A stretch of DNA of 64,000 nucleotides from Pipra filicauda (GCF_003945595.2 NW_024103696.1:1674001-1738000); one strand, 5' to 3'. Shown: positions 48,101-60,199, counted from the first letter of the stretch. Numbers and translations are program-made. The notes: generated by a model from the letters alone, not told the origin.

Positions 48101-49948
48101 GCTTGCCATCATTTAGAACTATGGTGAACCAATAGTTACCCATTAAAAGTCAATGTCAATACATAAGATATTTGTAAAGGCATCACTACATTTTGGATCA
48201 AGCCTAGTAAAATATTTCTGGCATAATTATACATCCTTTTAAAGAGTCAAAAGTTTATTTCAAAAGAAATTCTTAGCAAATTCAAAAAAATCCTAGCTTA
48301 AATCTAGAGCAGTTCTCTTATAATTTCTGTTTTTCCCCCCCAATTATTGTTTCTGTCCTTTAATATTATACAAAGTAAAATAAAATAATATTTTAATCAG
48401 TGTAATTAGATATTTTTTCATTATTACTTTGGTAGCTTCTGCATAATTTTTCTATTAAAAATAAATGTATTTTTAGTCTTTCAATGCACAGCACATATAA
48501 TCATTGTACTAACATTGAATCTTCAGTTAATTTATATTTTGACCCTTTAATCCATTCAAGCACTATAACTTGTACATCAGACTGAGTCTAGATTTTAAGC
48601 TGTGAGTTCACAGTTCATAAAACTTCATTACAAACATCAACTAAGCTGATGTTCTACATATCAAAATCCCAGTGACCTCCTATATACCAAGGTCTCTAAT
48701 GTGCTCACATTTGTCCAACCACTGTACTTTATATTCCTTTTAGAAAACAAAAATATCAGCAGTATGCTGTAGATCAACCAAATGAAACATTGAGGTTCCA
48801 CCAATTCCCCAGAATCTTTCTATGGTAGGGTTTTATTTATAAGAGACACGTCAAAATGAACACATTCTCTGTTGCAGATGACTTCTTAATCATGACTGAA
48901 AGATCCCTTCATATCCATTAACTAACTGATTAATGTTAGCCTTAGTATGTAAGCAAGATTAAGTTTCTGAGAAACAGGATTGTCTATATAATATTATATG
49001 TTAGTTACCTCTGGCAAATATTTTCTCTCTGATCGTGACTAGTCTCTGATATGAAGGAGGATGGAGAAAATAACATTAAATAAGATCTATTTGATCAACT
49101 TTTCATCAAGAGAAAAATTATTTCTCAAACTTACAGACAGCAGAAGCCTTTAAACAGGAAATTTATTTACAGTGATTACATTTATGCAAATCAGTGAATA
49201 TCTGATTCATCAGTACAAACATACACAACTGAAGACCAGAGAGTGATCACAACCAAGGACCCAAATCCTTTTAACATTTAAACATTTTATTTCCCAAACT
49301 GAAATAAAACTTACTCTTCAATAAAGAAATTTAATCTCTCCCAGGAAGATTTCAACTGAAAGTTCCTGGCACTCTATTTAATATATAATTACCTCACAGA
49401 TAGGAAATTACATCTTATTTCAAGGTTGAGTTTTTCTAATTTTAGTTTTCAGCCCCTGGATCTTGTTATGTGTTTGTCATCAGCCATGAAGAACCTCTGT
49501 TCATTAATTTTTTTTGCCATTTGTCCCTTTTTTTAGTGGTTGAGTCATGTTTGAACTTTTCTTTGGAAAGGTCAAACATTTTAAGACATATCAGGTTTAT
49601 TTTTCAGTCCAAGGATCTTTTCTTTCATAATATTTATAAATCATTATGATATTCCATATTTCCTTTAAAGAATGGGCACAATAATTAGACGCAGCGTGGT
49701 ATTTCCGATGGGCACAATAACCTGGCTACAAAATTACAAGAGTAGTAGTATTTCCATTTTACTCCTACTTTTCTATATCCAGGAATCTCATTAAGCCTTA
49801 TAACATTAAAGTAGAAGCTTATGCTGAGATTTTTAGGTCTCTCAGTCACTACCTTCCAAGACAGACTTTCATGTTGTCATTATTTGATTCTCCTCAGTGG
49901 AGTTTGTATTTAGTTTGTATTTAGTTCTTGAATACATATTTTGTTAGA
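45136..49948. other. AT-rich non-coding sequence, no gene seen
   Basis: Contains TA-rich simple DNA near 45140-45170 and (TA)n near 47860-47872. The frames at 45261-45617 and 46183-46494 (118 and 103 codons) lack recognisable domains. No RNA gene or repeat family was recognised. Confidence 0.5.
49672..49720. repeat. 13-bp direct repeat with 23-bp spacer
   Basis: ATGGGCACAATAA occurs at 49672-49684 and again at 49708-49720. The spacer has two CG dinucleotides in an otherwise CG-poor region. This could be a footprint of an insertion or a repair duplication. Confidence 0.8.
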
Positions 49949-49950
49949 GA

Positions 49951-50988
49951 TACCGTACTGATGGAAGTCTATTCAATCTAAGGCGTCTGAAGGCCCACAC
50001 CAAGACCTTAAACCATCTTGTCCGGGAGCTGTTTTATGCTGATGACGCCGCCCTTGTTGCCCACACAGAAGCAACCCTGCAGCATTTAACATCCTGCTTT
50101 GCAGATGCTGCTGAGCTCTTTGGGCTGGAAGTCAGCTTAAAGAAAACAGAGGTCCTCCATCAACCTGCACCTCAGGAAGTCCCCCATCATCCCCACATCA
50201 CCATTGGCCAATCAGAGCTCAAATCAGTCCAACAGTTTAATTACCTTGGTAGCCTCATCTCCTCAGATGGCAAGATTGATGGAGAGATAGACAACAGGTT
50301 AGCTAAGGCATATAGTGCTTTTGGAAAACTCCACAAAAGAGTATGGCGTAATAAACACTTGAAGAAAAGCACCAAGATCAGTGTTTACAAAGCCATAGTG
50401 TTGTCTACTCTCTTATATGGTTCCGAATCATGGGTCATCTACCACCACCACCTGCGTCTCCTAGAACGCTTCCATCGACGCTGTCTCCGTACAATCCTAA
50501 ACATCCACTGGTCAGATTATGTAACCAACACATCTGTTCTAGAACAAGCAGCAGTCACAAGTATTGAGGCCATGTTACTGAGAACTCAGCTGCGATGGGC
50601 AGGGTACGTCTCAAGGATGAAGGACCACCGCCTCCCTAAGATCCTGCTCTGTGGTGAACTTGCCACTGGCTGCTGCATGAGAGGAGCCCCGAAGAAAAGA
50701 TACAAGGACTCCCTGAAACAACATCTCAGCCTTGGCCATATTGATCACCATAACTGGTCTACTCTGGCCTCAAATCGGGAGGCCTGGAGACACACCATCT
50801 ATAACGCAGCTGTCTCCTTTGAGAACACACGCAGGATCACTCTCGAGGAAAAAAGGCAACGCAGAAAGAACCGTGTATTGCAGAATACACCATCTAAGGA
50901 GTCTTTCTGCTGTGCCTTTTGCAATCGGATATGTCTGTCACGTATTGGCCTCATAAGCCACCAGCGTGCCTGTAGCAAATGTGGATAG
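49951..50988 (+). CDS. RTE-like reverse transcriptase C-terminal fragment, open frame (345 codons)
   Basis: The frame is open from the truncation point to TAG at 50986-50988 without a stop. Residues near position 29-32 form the YADD catalytic box (50035-50046). The thumb region follows with VSLKKTEVLHQPAP, FNYLGSLISSDGKIDGEID, STLLYGSESWVIY, LLERFHRRCLRTIL and RMKDHRLPKILLCGEL. The extreme C-terminus has a CCHC finger, C-x2-C-x12-H-x3-C, at 50911-50973, including SRIGLISHQRAC. No start codon or 5' half exists here; the first internal Met of any length is at 50359. The intact frame points to a younger insertion than copy 1. It is an element remnant and not a host gene. Confidence 0.8.
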   Translation, partial: YRTDGSLFNLRRLKAHTKTLNHLVRELFYADDAALVAHTEATLQHLTSCFADAAELFGLEVSLKKTEVLHQPAPQEVPHHPHITIGQSELKSVQQFNYLGSLISSDGKIDGEIDNRLAKAYSAFGKLHKRVWRNKHLKKSTKISVYKAIVLSTLLYGSESWVIYHHHLRLLERFHRRCLRTILNIHWSDYVTNTSVLEQAAVTSIEAMLLRTQLRWAGYVSRMKDHRLPKILLCGELATGCCMRGAPKKRYKDSLKQHLSLGHIDHHNWSTLASNREAWRHTIYNAAVSFENTRRITLEEKRQRRKNRVLQNTPSKESFCCAFCNRICLSRIGLISHQRACSKCG

Positions 50989-51001
50989 AGCCTTCCCAAA
51001 T

Positions 51002-51015
51002 CTTCGTTCGCGAAG
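51002..51015 (+). promoter_or_regulatory. Hairpin with UUCG loop at the RTE 3' end
   Basis: CTTCG-TTCG-CGAAG: a perfect 5-bp stem closing a four-base UUCG loop, placed between the stop codon (50988) and the tail (51023). The closing pair is G-C. A structure here could be what the reverse transcriptase binds to start copying; that role is inference. Confidence 0.6.
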
Positions 51016-51022
51016 CCTAGCC

Positions 51023-51047
51023 ATGACATGACACGACATGACATGAC
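51023..51047 (+). repeat. (ATGAC)5 tail of RTE copy 2
   Basis: Five tandem 5-bp units (the third is ACGAC). RTE-type elements commonly end in a short tandem repeat in place of poly-A. Sequence after 51050 shows no further homology to the element. Confidence 0.8.
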
Positions 51048-51300
51048 AACCAGTCCACTGCATCTGAGAACCAGGATGGTTGGTCAGAAGGTATCACACC
51101 AATCTGATAGAAAAGTATGAGTTTCTAGAACCATCATAAGCAAGTAGAAGATGATAACTCATGGAAAACCAGATCTTCCTTTTAGATTCTCCACCATAGT
51201 AAATATATATATTTGAAATTCCATATACAATGCATGGAAAGAGTTGAGTCCCTACTATAGCAATATTGAATCTAGTAAATTTATCAGGGAGCCTTGTAGT

Positions 51301-52138
51301 CATAGAATCACAAAATCACAGAATGGTTGAGGCTGGAAGGAATATCTGGAGGTCATCTGATCCAATCTTCATGCTCAAACAGGTTCACCTCGAGCTGGTT
51401 GCCCAGGATCATGGGCAGATGGATTTTGAATATATCCAAGGATGGACACTCTACAGCCTCCCTCGGCAATTTGTTTCAGTGCTCAGTCACCTTCACAGTG
51501 AAAAAAGTGTTGCTTGATGCTCAGACAGGACCTTCTGTGTTTCAGTTTATGTCCCTTGCCTCTATCACTGGGTGCTATTGTGAAGAACCTGGCTCTGTCT
51601 TCTTTGCAGCCTTTCTTCAGGTATTTATATCCACTGATAAGATTCCCCCTAAGCCTTCTTTCTTCCAAGTTAAACACTCCCAGCTCTCTCAGCCTTTTGT
51701 CATAGAGAGATGTTCCAGGCCCTTCATCTTCTAAGTGGTCCTTTGTTGGATTCTGTCCAGTATATCTGTCTTGTGCTATGGAGTCCAGAACTGGACACAG
51801 CACTCCAGGTGTGGCCTCACCAGTTCTGAGTAGAAGGGAAGGATCACCTCCCTCAACCTGCCAGTAAAAATCTTCCTAATACACCCCAGCATAACACTGG
51901 CCTTTTTTGCAGCATTGCTGGCTTGTGGATCCCTTCATATGCTTCTGAAAAGGTGTTTCAGCCAGTTGGCCCTCAACATATATTTTTGCCTGGGGTTGTT
52001 CCTCCTCAGGTGCAAGACTATGCAAATGTCCCTTGTTGAACTTCTGGAATTTCCTATCAGCCCATTTCTACAGCCTGTCAAGGTCCCTCTTGATAGCAGC
52101 ACAGCCCTCTGGTATGTCAGCCACTCCTCACAATTTCG
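51301..52138 (-). mobile_element. CR1 LINE, minus strand, 5'-truncated
   Basis: The plus strand starts CATAGAATCACAAAATCAC, AGAATGGTTGAGGCTGGAAG: the inverted CR1 3' end and tail. It continues through the minus-strand C-terminal ORF2 region (frame 51483-51803, with [20 protein letters not shown]) to about 52138. No RT catalytic region is included. The head of the element is lost. Confidence 0.85.
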
Positions 52139-52739
52139 TATTAATTAACTAATAGAAAACATCAAGCTAGTTGGAGATGGCTTATTTTAAATATCACACC
52201 TCTACAAACTTTGGCTAACAAACTAGTAACAAGCACTCTGTAAGGGATAAAGAGGTCCACGGTTCTGTGAGTAACCTTTCTTGAAATTAGTTATCTATGT
52301 CAGGTGAATTCTTCAATATTTTAAAAAAAAAGTGTAGTGTCACTTTCTCTCTCCCCTTTTCTCTGAGCACATCATTCAGAGTTGTGAGAAAAGCCATTTA
52401 CTTGTAGAACTTAATAAATGAGAGGTGTTGAAAAGAGACGAGTTTCTGAGTGCTAATTCTTCCTTTTCCCCTCTGTGTATTGACCTCAGCCAAAGCTGCC
52501 ATGGATAGAAGTGTCCTTTCCCATTGAAGAATAATCAAAAGGACTATAGAAAGAAAAATAGTAGGGACAAGACCAAAGAGCAAGAAAGAGACATTAGTTG
52601 GTGAAAGTGAAAGTGACACATCTGTGAATTAATATCTAATGATATATGCAAAATTCTTCAGTGGGCATTAAATTCAGACCCTCTCTTCCATGGTGTGAAA
52701 GCCTAATGAAACTCTGAATTTTAACCTAGCATAAATATG

Positions 52740-52740
<1 letters not shown>

Positions 52741-52776
<36 letters not shown>
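52741..52776. repeat. (AGAT)n tetranucleotide microsatellite
   Basis: About nine uninterrupted AGAT units. Confidence 0.95.
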
Positions 52777-55097
52777 GATAAGAACGTAAGTGGAGCTCTG
52801 TCTCTGGTAGTTGTTTTAAAGGAATGTTCAACTTACTTAGACCCTATGGAGAAGCAAACTAAACGTTGTTATTTGTTCATATTTGAGGGATACTGAACCA
52901 TAACTTCTGATAGGACAATCTTTATTTAAAATATAGATACATTTTTTGCCAGGTTTTATTACTCCAGCTATTATTTAACAATACTGATCATAACTTACAA
53001 CTTCCCTAATCTTTCTTCATGATTTGTCTTAAAGTTAGGAATGATTTTTTTTTTTGTAGTCAAGGATAGTTCTCAGCTACCACTCGAATTTCAAAAAAAA
53101 GTAGGGTGGCTAGGAGAAATGTATCAAGAAGTAAATAATTATCAAACATGTATGCATTTCAGCTTTAGAGCTGGTGTCTACCTGAACCCTGAGTACTCTG
53201 ATGTCAATAAAACTATTAAATCCCTTCTGAAAATATCTGCAGTCAAAAGCAACACAACTGGTATATTTGTGTATAATGTGGGATGGCAGATTCCAATTAT
53301 TGAATACAATTCTTTAATTGCTAACCTACTTATAACTCAAAAACAACTATAAAATTAATGTTCAAGGGTTACTTATAACACAACTCCTCTCCTCTCCTTC
53401 TCCCTCTCCCTCTCCTCTTTATAATACTGAAATTTATATTAATCTAGAAGCAAACTACCTTGCTGCAAAGAGCAGCTTATGTTGTCATTATCCTGGAAAA
53501 AATAAAGATTAAATTAAAGACAAAGAAAACATTTAGAAAACAAAAATGTAGCATAACTTTGAGAACATAAACATGACAGAACAGTGATGGTTTTCTGTGC
53601 CTCCATCTTACATTTTTCTGGTCCTGTTCATTTCTTTGTTTACAAGGTCATACATACAGAGTTATTCCTATAAATCTGCCTCCCATGCTTGATTTTTAGC
53701 TATTGACTAGGCATAGGTGCTATTTACTTCTGTGTTACTATTAAAAATTTCTGAAATTACGTTTTTGTTAAATTACTGGAAATTTTAGATTGCGTAGATT
53801 GTGCAAGCCTGGCCTTCATAGATATGGTTTCTCTACTAATGAATGTCAGGAACAGGTAAATTGACTGATAGTTGGGAAAGCATATGTGTGATGAAACAAG
53901 TTAAATGAAAGAAACCAAGAGTCAGTGTATCCAAATAGGTCGCGGCAGTGAGAAGCTGAAATGAGGGAAGGTGAGAATGACAGTCAAGGCAATAAAGAGT
54001 CTGGTGGTGCACCCTGCAGTTAAGTATGAATTAGACAAAGAAGGTGAAAATCATGTGAATAACATCCAACAAAGACAGATGCTAAGATACCACCCACCTC
54101 CACATAAATATGACATTTAAAGCCCTAGGCTGCTATAATCCAAAATCTGTATACTGAGTTTTACATATGTTAGAGAAGGAATATGGAAGTCCTCTGGGTG
54201 ACTGGTATGTATGTAGAAGCCAGAAATGAGAAGTGAAGTAGAAAGTTTTTTCTCGGCTTAGAAATGTGGGTAGGGCAGAGGATGCTACCAGAAGTGTGGG
54301 AAATTCTTTATCAGCATATCCTCAGAGTGGAAGAAACAAGCAGTCTGGCTTATGGGGAGCCGTTGAAATGCAGTGGCCACAAATGACACGGTGTTGCTCT
54401 GGCAATACACTGGTAATAGGCTTCAAGGCCAATTAGGAACAGCAAATTGTCAGAAAAAAAGTATCAAGTCTCTTTGACAATACCATATTAGTTTTATTAT
54501 GTTTCTATTACTTCCAGAGTTGATTTGAACTTTTCTACTCAGTCAAATAAGAATATTTTAAAATTTTTTTCATACCAAATATTCCTCTAAGCTTTTTTTC
54601 ATTAGTACTTCTGAAAATGGGTTTTCCAGATTGCAAAGATAAACTGTTGTAGAGTTCTTCAATTCACCATGAATCTCTGGATAAAGTTGTCTCTTAAATT
54701 GTCAAAATAAAAGTATACAAAACACTAATTGAAAATGAAGCATTTGAAGGAATATGAAAAGTTATCATAAAGGACATACAGACAGCTCTTTCATTATTTC
54801 ATTTATTTGTAAAATACCTTCTGTATAAGAAAAATGCCAGCCCTTTCCAGTTGTAATTTATTTTCATCACAAATAGAATTTTGTTTGTTTGGTTTTGTTG
54901 GCACAGTTTGGGGTTTTTTTTTTACTTATGTTTTTTAAAATTTATTTTGCAATGACTCTGTGAACTAGAGAGCAGAAAATGCACGTGTGTTACTGCTTTA
55001 ATTTGTTAACTGAAGGCTTCTTGCAAGACAGTCTGAATACCTGTAGTTACAACAGCTATATAAGAACCTATCCCTCCACTGGGACTTGAGAGTTGAT
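52777..55097. other. AT-rich non-coding sequence, no gene seen
   Basis: The open frame at 53041-53352 (103 codons) is preceded by a T-run and has no recognisable domain. A pyrimidine tract (CTCCTCTCC-type) lies at 53384-53419. Nothing else was recognised. Confidence 0.5.
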
Positions 55098-55165
55098 GGG
55101 TTGGAAGACACCTTTAAAGGTCATCTAGTCTCACTCCCCCTGCAATGAGCAGGTGAATTTGTTTA
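55098..55165 (-). mobile_element. Short CR1 3'-end fragment
   Basis: GGTTGGAAGACACCTTTAAA, GGTCATCTAGTC and CCCCCTGCAATGAGCAGG are consecutive landmarks of the inverted CR1 3' UTR. Only about 70 bp remain. Confidence 0.75.
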
Positions 55166-58100
55166 TACTAATACCTCCTTACCCACCTTGATAGGATAAC
55201 AAGTAATCTAATACTATATCCTTGATAAAATTATTGGAATATACTTAAAATAGTTCCTGTTATTTCCATAAATTTAAATTTATATTCTTAATAAAAAAGT
55301 AAATTCAAACCTATTTAGAAGAATCACTACTTACCTTAAATTGCTTATTTCTCAGTCATTTTTCCTCTTATATTACCCTTTCTTTGTGTTTCTCACTGTT
55401 CATCTCTCTGCCATACAGCCTACGTTGATTGTAATGTGTAAGCTACTGTGGAATTTTCCTTTGATTTTTTTTTAACACAGTGGAAAAATGTACATTCCTT
55501 CCCAACTGCATAATTGTGTTGTTTTTTTTTTACTCAGCTCAGTATGAGAAGTAAATCTCCTGCATGAGCATTTGACAAAATAAAGATGAAAATCTATACA
55601 TCTTTTTTTTATTATTTCTTCGCAAGTAATATTAGCTGAGGAAATCATATAACAAATCCTGTAACTGCAGAGTGAACTAGATCCCTCTTAAATAGCACAT
55701 CCCAGTGGAAGTAGAATGTGCCAATTAAATGATCATCCCAATTACAAGAGGCTCATGGGGATATATTGTTCTGGTGTGGTTTATAATCTCTTTCATTTCA
55801 TGGATTGATTAAAACAAGAACAGCATCAGCTCCCCATCTTGATTACCTAATAGAGATGATTTATTTTGTATCCATATAGGGATTCTTTCCTGTATCTGTG
55901 GCAAAAATAGTGGAAGTGATTGTACAGTGTGTGCCAAAATAAAAAATAACATTTTTATTCCCATATGGCTCTGCTGAATTCTTTATGGCTTGATGATGAG
56001 AACTCCACTGTCTGAGTAATGTATTTTACTATAAGAGAAAGAATTAAATGTTGAGCTTCATCTTGATCCCAGAGGAATCAACTGGAAGTATTGACTCTTG
56101 AGCTGAGAGCAAAGCTCCACACATGTTTTAAACACAGAAGGTGAAATCAATGATCAAAATCATGAGACGTCAGTGGAAACAGAATTTTATTAAAAAAAAC
56201 CCAAAAAACAAACAAACAAAAACCCCTTCACCTAAAACCGACATAAACCAATCCATTCTGTCTTCAAGTCAGATGCCAGTCTTTGGAGAAACTTGGAAGA
56301 ATTGAGCACTCTCAGGGAAAAAATAATGTTGTCACTGTTAAACAAGCCTTAAAGAAGAGGTTGTTTTCATGTATATAGTGCTGTTTTGCTGGATTTTACC
56401 CTTTAAAAACCCAAAAGAGCTCCCAAAAGGAAAACAGAATTGAAAGAAAGTGAAAAAAAACCTGAAAAAACCCCCAAAAATCCCAACCCAACCCAAACCA
56501 AAAAAAAGAAAAAAAAAAGGAAAACAACCACCAAACCACAACACAGATACTTCCATATTTTTACACAATGAGGATAATTCAGAAAGTAAGCTTTGTTACA
56601 GAAAAGGCAGATGTGATTGAAGCAAAAGAGTTATCTTGAATGCTTTTGGTGGTATGTCATTGACTTTTTAAAATTGGCTGAATCAAGCCAAAGAGTGAGG
56701 TTATTCTTATCATCCACTTCAGGTGTTTCATTATAGTGTGATGAAGAGTATCTAAAATAAGAAGTCCTTGTTTCTTATAGAGTCACTAAGTGACTCCAAA
56801 CAGCTAAATTAGTGTCTTAAATTACATGATGTGATTACCTTGCCTCATGAGAAACAACAGGGAGGTATATATCTGTATTTTTTATTGGTCATGATTGTAC
56901 TCTAGATACAGCATTCAAAAAACTAAAATCTGTACGTTAGAGGAAACTTCAAAATAAAACTAGTGCAGTACTTGTCACATTTCTCTACCTTCAAAATGAG
57001 CCAAGAGCTAATCAGAAGTTTCTACACTCACAAATTGACATTTCTTTTTTTAAAATGGAAGGCAGTCTTTATTTTAAATGAACTTTTATCTAGTTATTAA
57101 AACCCTTATTAAATCTCACCATTAACTCCAAGATCTCCAAGATTTAAAGTAAGAATATACTTTATTAGGTTAAACATAGGTCTTGGACATTAAACTTACT
57201 TTGATATTTTAATAAATTAAGTACATGTGTACATGTGAACATCTATACTTATTTTTATAGTAACTTTCAGATGACTGTACATAAAAAAAACTTTAAACAA
57301 ATAAGTCTCTATAGTAAATGTAAACCAATATAAATAAAAGAGACAATAAATTACTAAGGAAAAATATTTCCAGTACCATTTTAAATGAGTAAAACTCAGT
57401 AAAATGCTGTGATAAGGAAGAAATGTTGCATTAAAATGTGACTGGAAGGGGGAGGTTCTTGTGCTTATATGGATGGGAATGTACAGGATGAATATGTAGT
57501 GAGTATGTACAGAAAAGAAAGACGTGAAATTGAGATGAAATTCTGCCAACAAAAGTGCATTTTCACTTATATAAGACTAGCATTCCATTCAAACTCTGCA
57601 AAAGTAGCGTACCCATTACCCATCCTAATGCATTTATTTGCCGATAAGGTCCTTCAATGCCACTTACCCCTATCCTTCCTATATGTATCTATAATAGATT
57701 GGCAGAATCATTTTATCTTTCTCATCTTTGTGGATCATCATTAAAAGCTGCTGTACATGCCTACTTTTCTATCTTTTTCTTGGCTTTTTACAAGTAAGCT
57801 CCTTTAGGAGACCCTCTTTTTATGAGTAGGGATCCAAGAATAAGTGCTCTTATGTTTTGCCACCAGCAATTTAATGTTTCTTTCCAGTCCCAAGGATAAC
57901 AACCTTTTCCTTTTATCTCTTATATTTTATCTTTCTGTACAACCACTGCTTCTAGCACCATTTTTATAACATTGCTGCTTATCCTGGTAGAGCCTTCTTT
58001 GGAAAGTAATATGTTATCAGTTAAATACAGCTCCCGAAAATTCATTTTCTTTTCTCTCCAGGTATCAAAATCTAGTTAAGTAGTTCATTACAAGGGTCTC

Positions 58101-59436
58101 ACCCTCATGGTAAGTTTCTTGGCTTTCATGACTCTTGAGGGGGAAATTTTCAATGTGGTGAATGAGGAACTAAATGTGCAACTGCCATTGCTGGTAATGG
58201 GAATGGTGGTTTGATTTCTTACACTTCACATTGTCAGTTCACCCTTTGATGTCTAGGACATGCTTCAGGGCAAAACCTAAGTTGTAAAACATTATAATTG
58301 ACAATAAAATTTTAAAGAAATAGGACTATGATTTTTTAAATTCAACTCACATTAATTGAATTCTTTAGATACATAAGTTGCAAAAAATATATATAATCAG
58401 AAGGATAACAAGAGAGACTTTCCTATATCTACTTCTAATATTTCTAGGTGTATCTAATATCTTTCAAATTCCTAGGTCACTATGCCTGGTGCAAACTTCT
58501 CTAAAGATAGTTATATTTATTTTTTTAGATCCAACATATTAAATATACACAGATGTAATTTGATTACTTCATATTTCACAGTATCCATTCCTTTTCACTA
58601 GAAAAAAATCTTAAATTGCAAAAAGTTATTCTTCAGAGAGCAATAACATTACCTTATGATTCTTAGAAGCTAGAGCTTACAAAAATGGTTTAAAAGAAAA
58701 CATTTAAAAATATTGAATGGAGACAGTTGTGTTTTGTTTTTGTTTTTCTAGACTGAAACAAAATAGGAAAAAGTAGTTATAATAACTTTCAGGTTATGAC
58801 TACAGAAGTATTATGGCATCCACCTCCAGAAATGCTCTCATATACGTGCTTAATATTAAGCATATGATTTATCAGATTACTCAAAGATAGACTCTTGTTA
58901 AAGTTACTGTGAGCAAGCTCTGTTAAATTATCAGCAAATTATGAACAATATCAGTTGGCTCTCTATATGCCAACTTCCCTAATAGCATTAAGTGCCAGCA
59001 GATATATATGGTACTGCTAGATATGTAAATGGTATTCTACAATTCTAAATGCAAATAGCAAGTCATGACTATAAGGCACAAAACTGTAAAACTTTTGGAG
59101 AATTTATAAACTAATGTGCCATCATTTTACATACTTAGGGGACAAAAATACAAACATTTATTACTTTTAAATTGCACTGAGAAAAAATAATCACAGCACT
59201 TTTATGTTGGAAATTGTGTTTACTCTATATTCTCCTGCTTGCTATTTCCCTACTAAAGTAACAACTATTTTAACCCATGACATTTCTGGAAAGAAAAAAG
59301 GAGGAAAAATATAAAAATAATTTAAAAATTCTCTCCACCCCTTTTATGTAGGGCAATTTGCTTTTTAGCTTGAGGTACCCTGATTTAGTAGATAAAAAAC
59401 TCTTGTCAATTATTTACTTGTAAAAGATATTTATGG
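55166..59436. other. AT-rich non-coding sequence with A/C-rich simple DNA, no gene seen
   Basis: A-rich and A/C-rich low-complexity runs occur near 56190-56226 and 56395-56545; the latter yields a Phe/Gly-rich minus-strand frame (56338-56568) that is compositional. The opposed frames at 57217-57552 and 57469-57744 have no domain. Confidence 0.5.
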
Positions 59437-59441
59437 CTTAA

Positions 59442-59891
59442 TGTCATGGTTTAGGAATGGTACCCCCCCAGTTTAGTTCTCCTACTGAGACTTCAAACCA
59501 CACTGCTGCTTGCTCCCTCCCCCTTCCACCTCTTCCACCCTCCCTGCGGGTGGCTGGAGAGGAGAATTGGAGGTACAAAAGGAAAAGATCACAGGTTGAG
59601 ATAAGAACAATTTACTGGAAACAGCAATGAGATAAGAAAATTAACAGTAACAAGAATATTAACAGCTAAAGTATAAAAGAGAGAATTATTCACATTCAAA
59701 AATGCTCACCACAGATCCTCCAGACAATAAACAATGGCCAAAAGGTTCCCCACCCCACCACACTTAGTTCTACTGGAAAGGGACGCACCTTCTTCCCTTT
59801 TCCCCATCCCTGGCAATGATGTAATGTGGTATTGAATAACATAATGCCTTGGTCACGCCCTCTCCTGCTGATCTGGGATGGAACCAGGACA
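59442..59891 (-). mobile_element. Solo LTR with perfect 5-bp target duplication
   Basis: Left end TGTCATGGTTTAGG (inverted CA end). Right end on the minus strand is TGTCCTGGTTCC at 59891. The flanks CTTAA (59437-59441) and CTTAA (59892-59896) match exactly, which proves the ends. A 5-bp duplication fits ERVL-like integration. At about 450 bp this is the complete reference for the LTR fragments at 1444 and 40859. The internal provirus has been lost, presumably by recombination between LTRs. Confidence 0.85.
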
Positions 59892-60017
59892 CTTAACAAC
59901 AGTAATTGGTGGCAAGATAAATCAGAAGTATCTCTACAGAAATCCCTGCAATTACATCTTCCCTATACTGTGGAAGTGATGGGAAAGCAAGGTTCTCTCT
60001 ACAGAGAGCACAGAACC

Positions 60018-60199
60018 ACCATAGCTTGTCCAGGGGGGTTGTAGTAAGTACATGCATTCTTGAAGCTATTCAAAACCCAGCTGGACATGGTCCTAAGCAA
60101 CCTGCTGTAGCTGCCTTGCTTGAGTACAGGGGAGTTGGACTAGATGATCTCCAGAGGCTGCTTCTGACCTCAACTGGTCTGTCATTTTATTATTCTATG
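60018..60199 (+). mobile_element. CR1 3'-end fragment
   Basis: CAGGGGGGTTGTAGTAAG, ATTCAAAACCCAGCTGGACA, GTTGGACTAGATGATCTCCA and a degraded TATTCTATGG tail follow the order of the CR1 3' terminus. About 180 bp. Confidence 0.85.

Larger units (their letters stand above)
49949..51047 (+). mobile_element. RTE-like non-LTR retrotransposon, copy 2, 5'-truncated, 3' end complete
   Basis: Homology to copy 1 begins at 49949, inside the RT domain just before the catalytic box, and continues past the point where copy 1 ends. It includes the C-terminal zinc finger, a very short 3' UTR (about 34 bp), a hairpin and a tail of five ATGAC-like units. In their overlap (copy 1 about 6517-7283) the two copies are plainly close relatives, with long identical runs broken by single substitutions, most of the indels being in copy 1. 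Truncation just upstream of the YADD makes it inactive, although the surviving frame is intact. Confidence 0.85.

Noticed and set aside
51023..51047. ATGAC repeats as an independent microsatellite
   Set aside because: They sit exactly at the 3' terminus of the RTE element after its stop codon and hairpin, so they are best read as its tail.
53041..53352. 103-codon plus-strand frame considered as a host exon
   Set aside because: No recognisable domain, and it starts in a T-run typical of non-coding DNA here. Conservation data would be needed.
56338..56568. Phe/Gly-rich minus-strand frame, possible membrane peptide
   Set aside because: It is the translation of an A-rich, A/C-rich simple tract.
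57217..57744. Opposed 111- and 91-codon frames
   Set aside because: Both are low-complexity AT-type peptides overlapping each other on opposite strands, with no motif.
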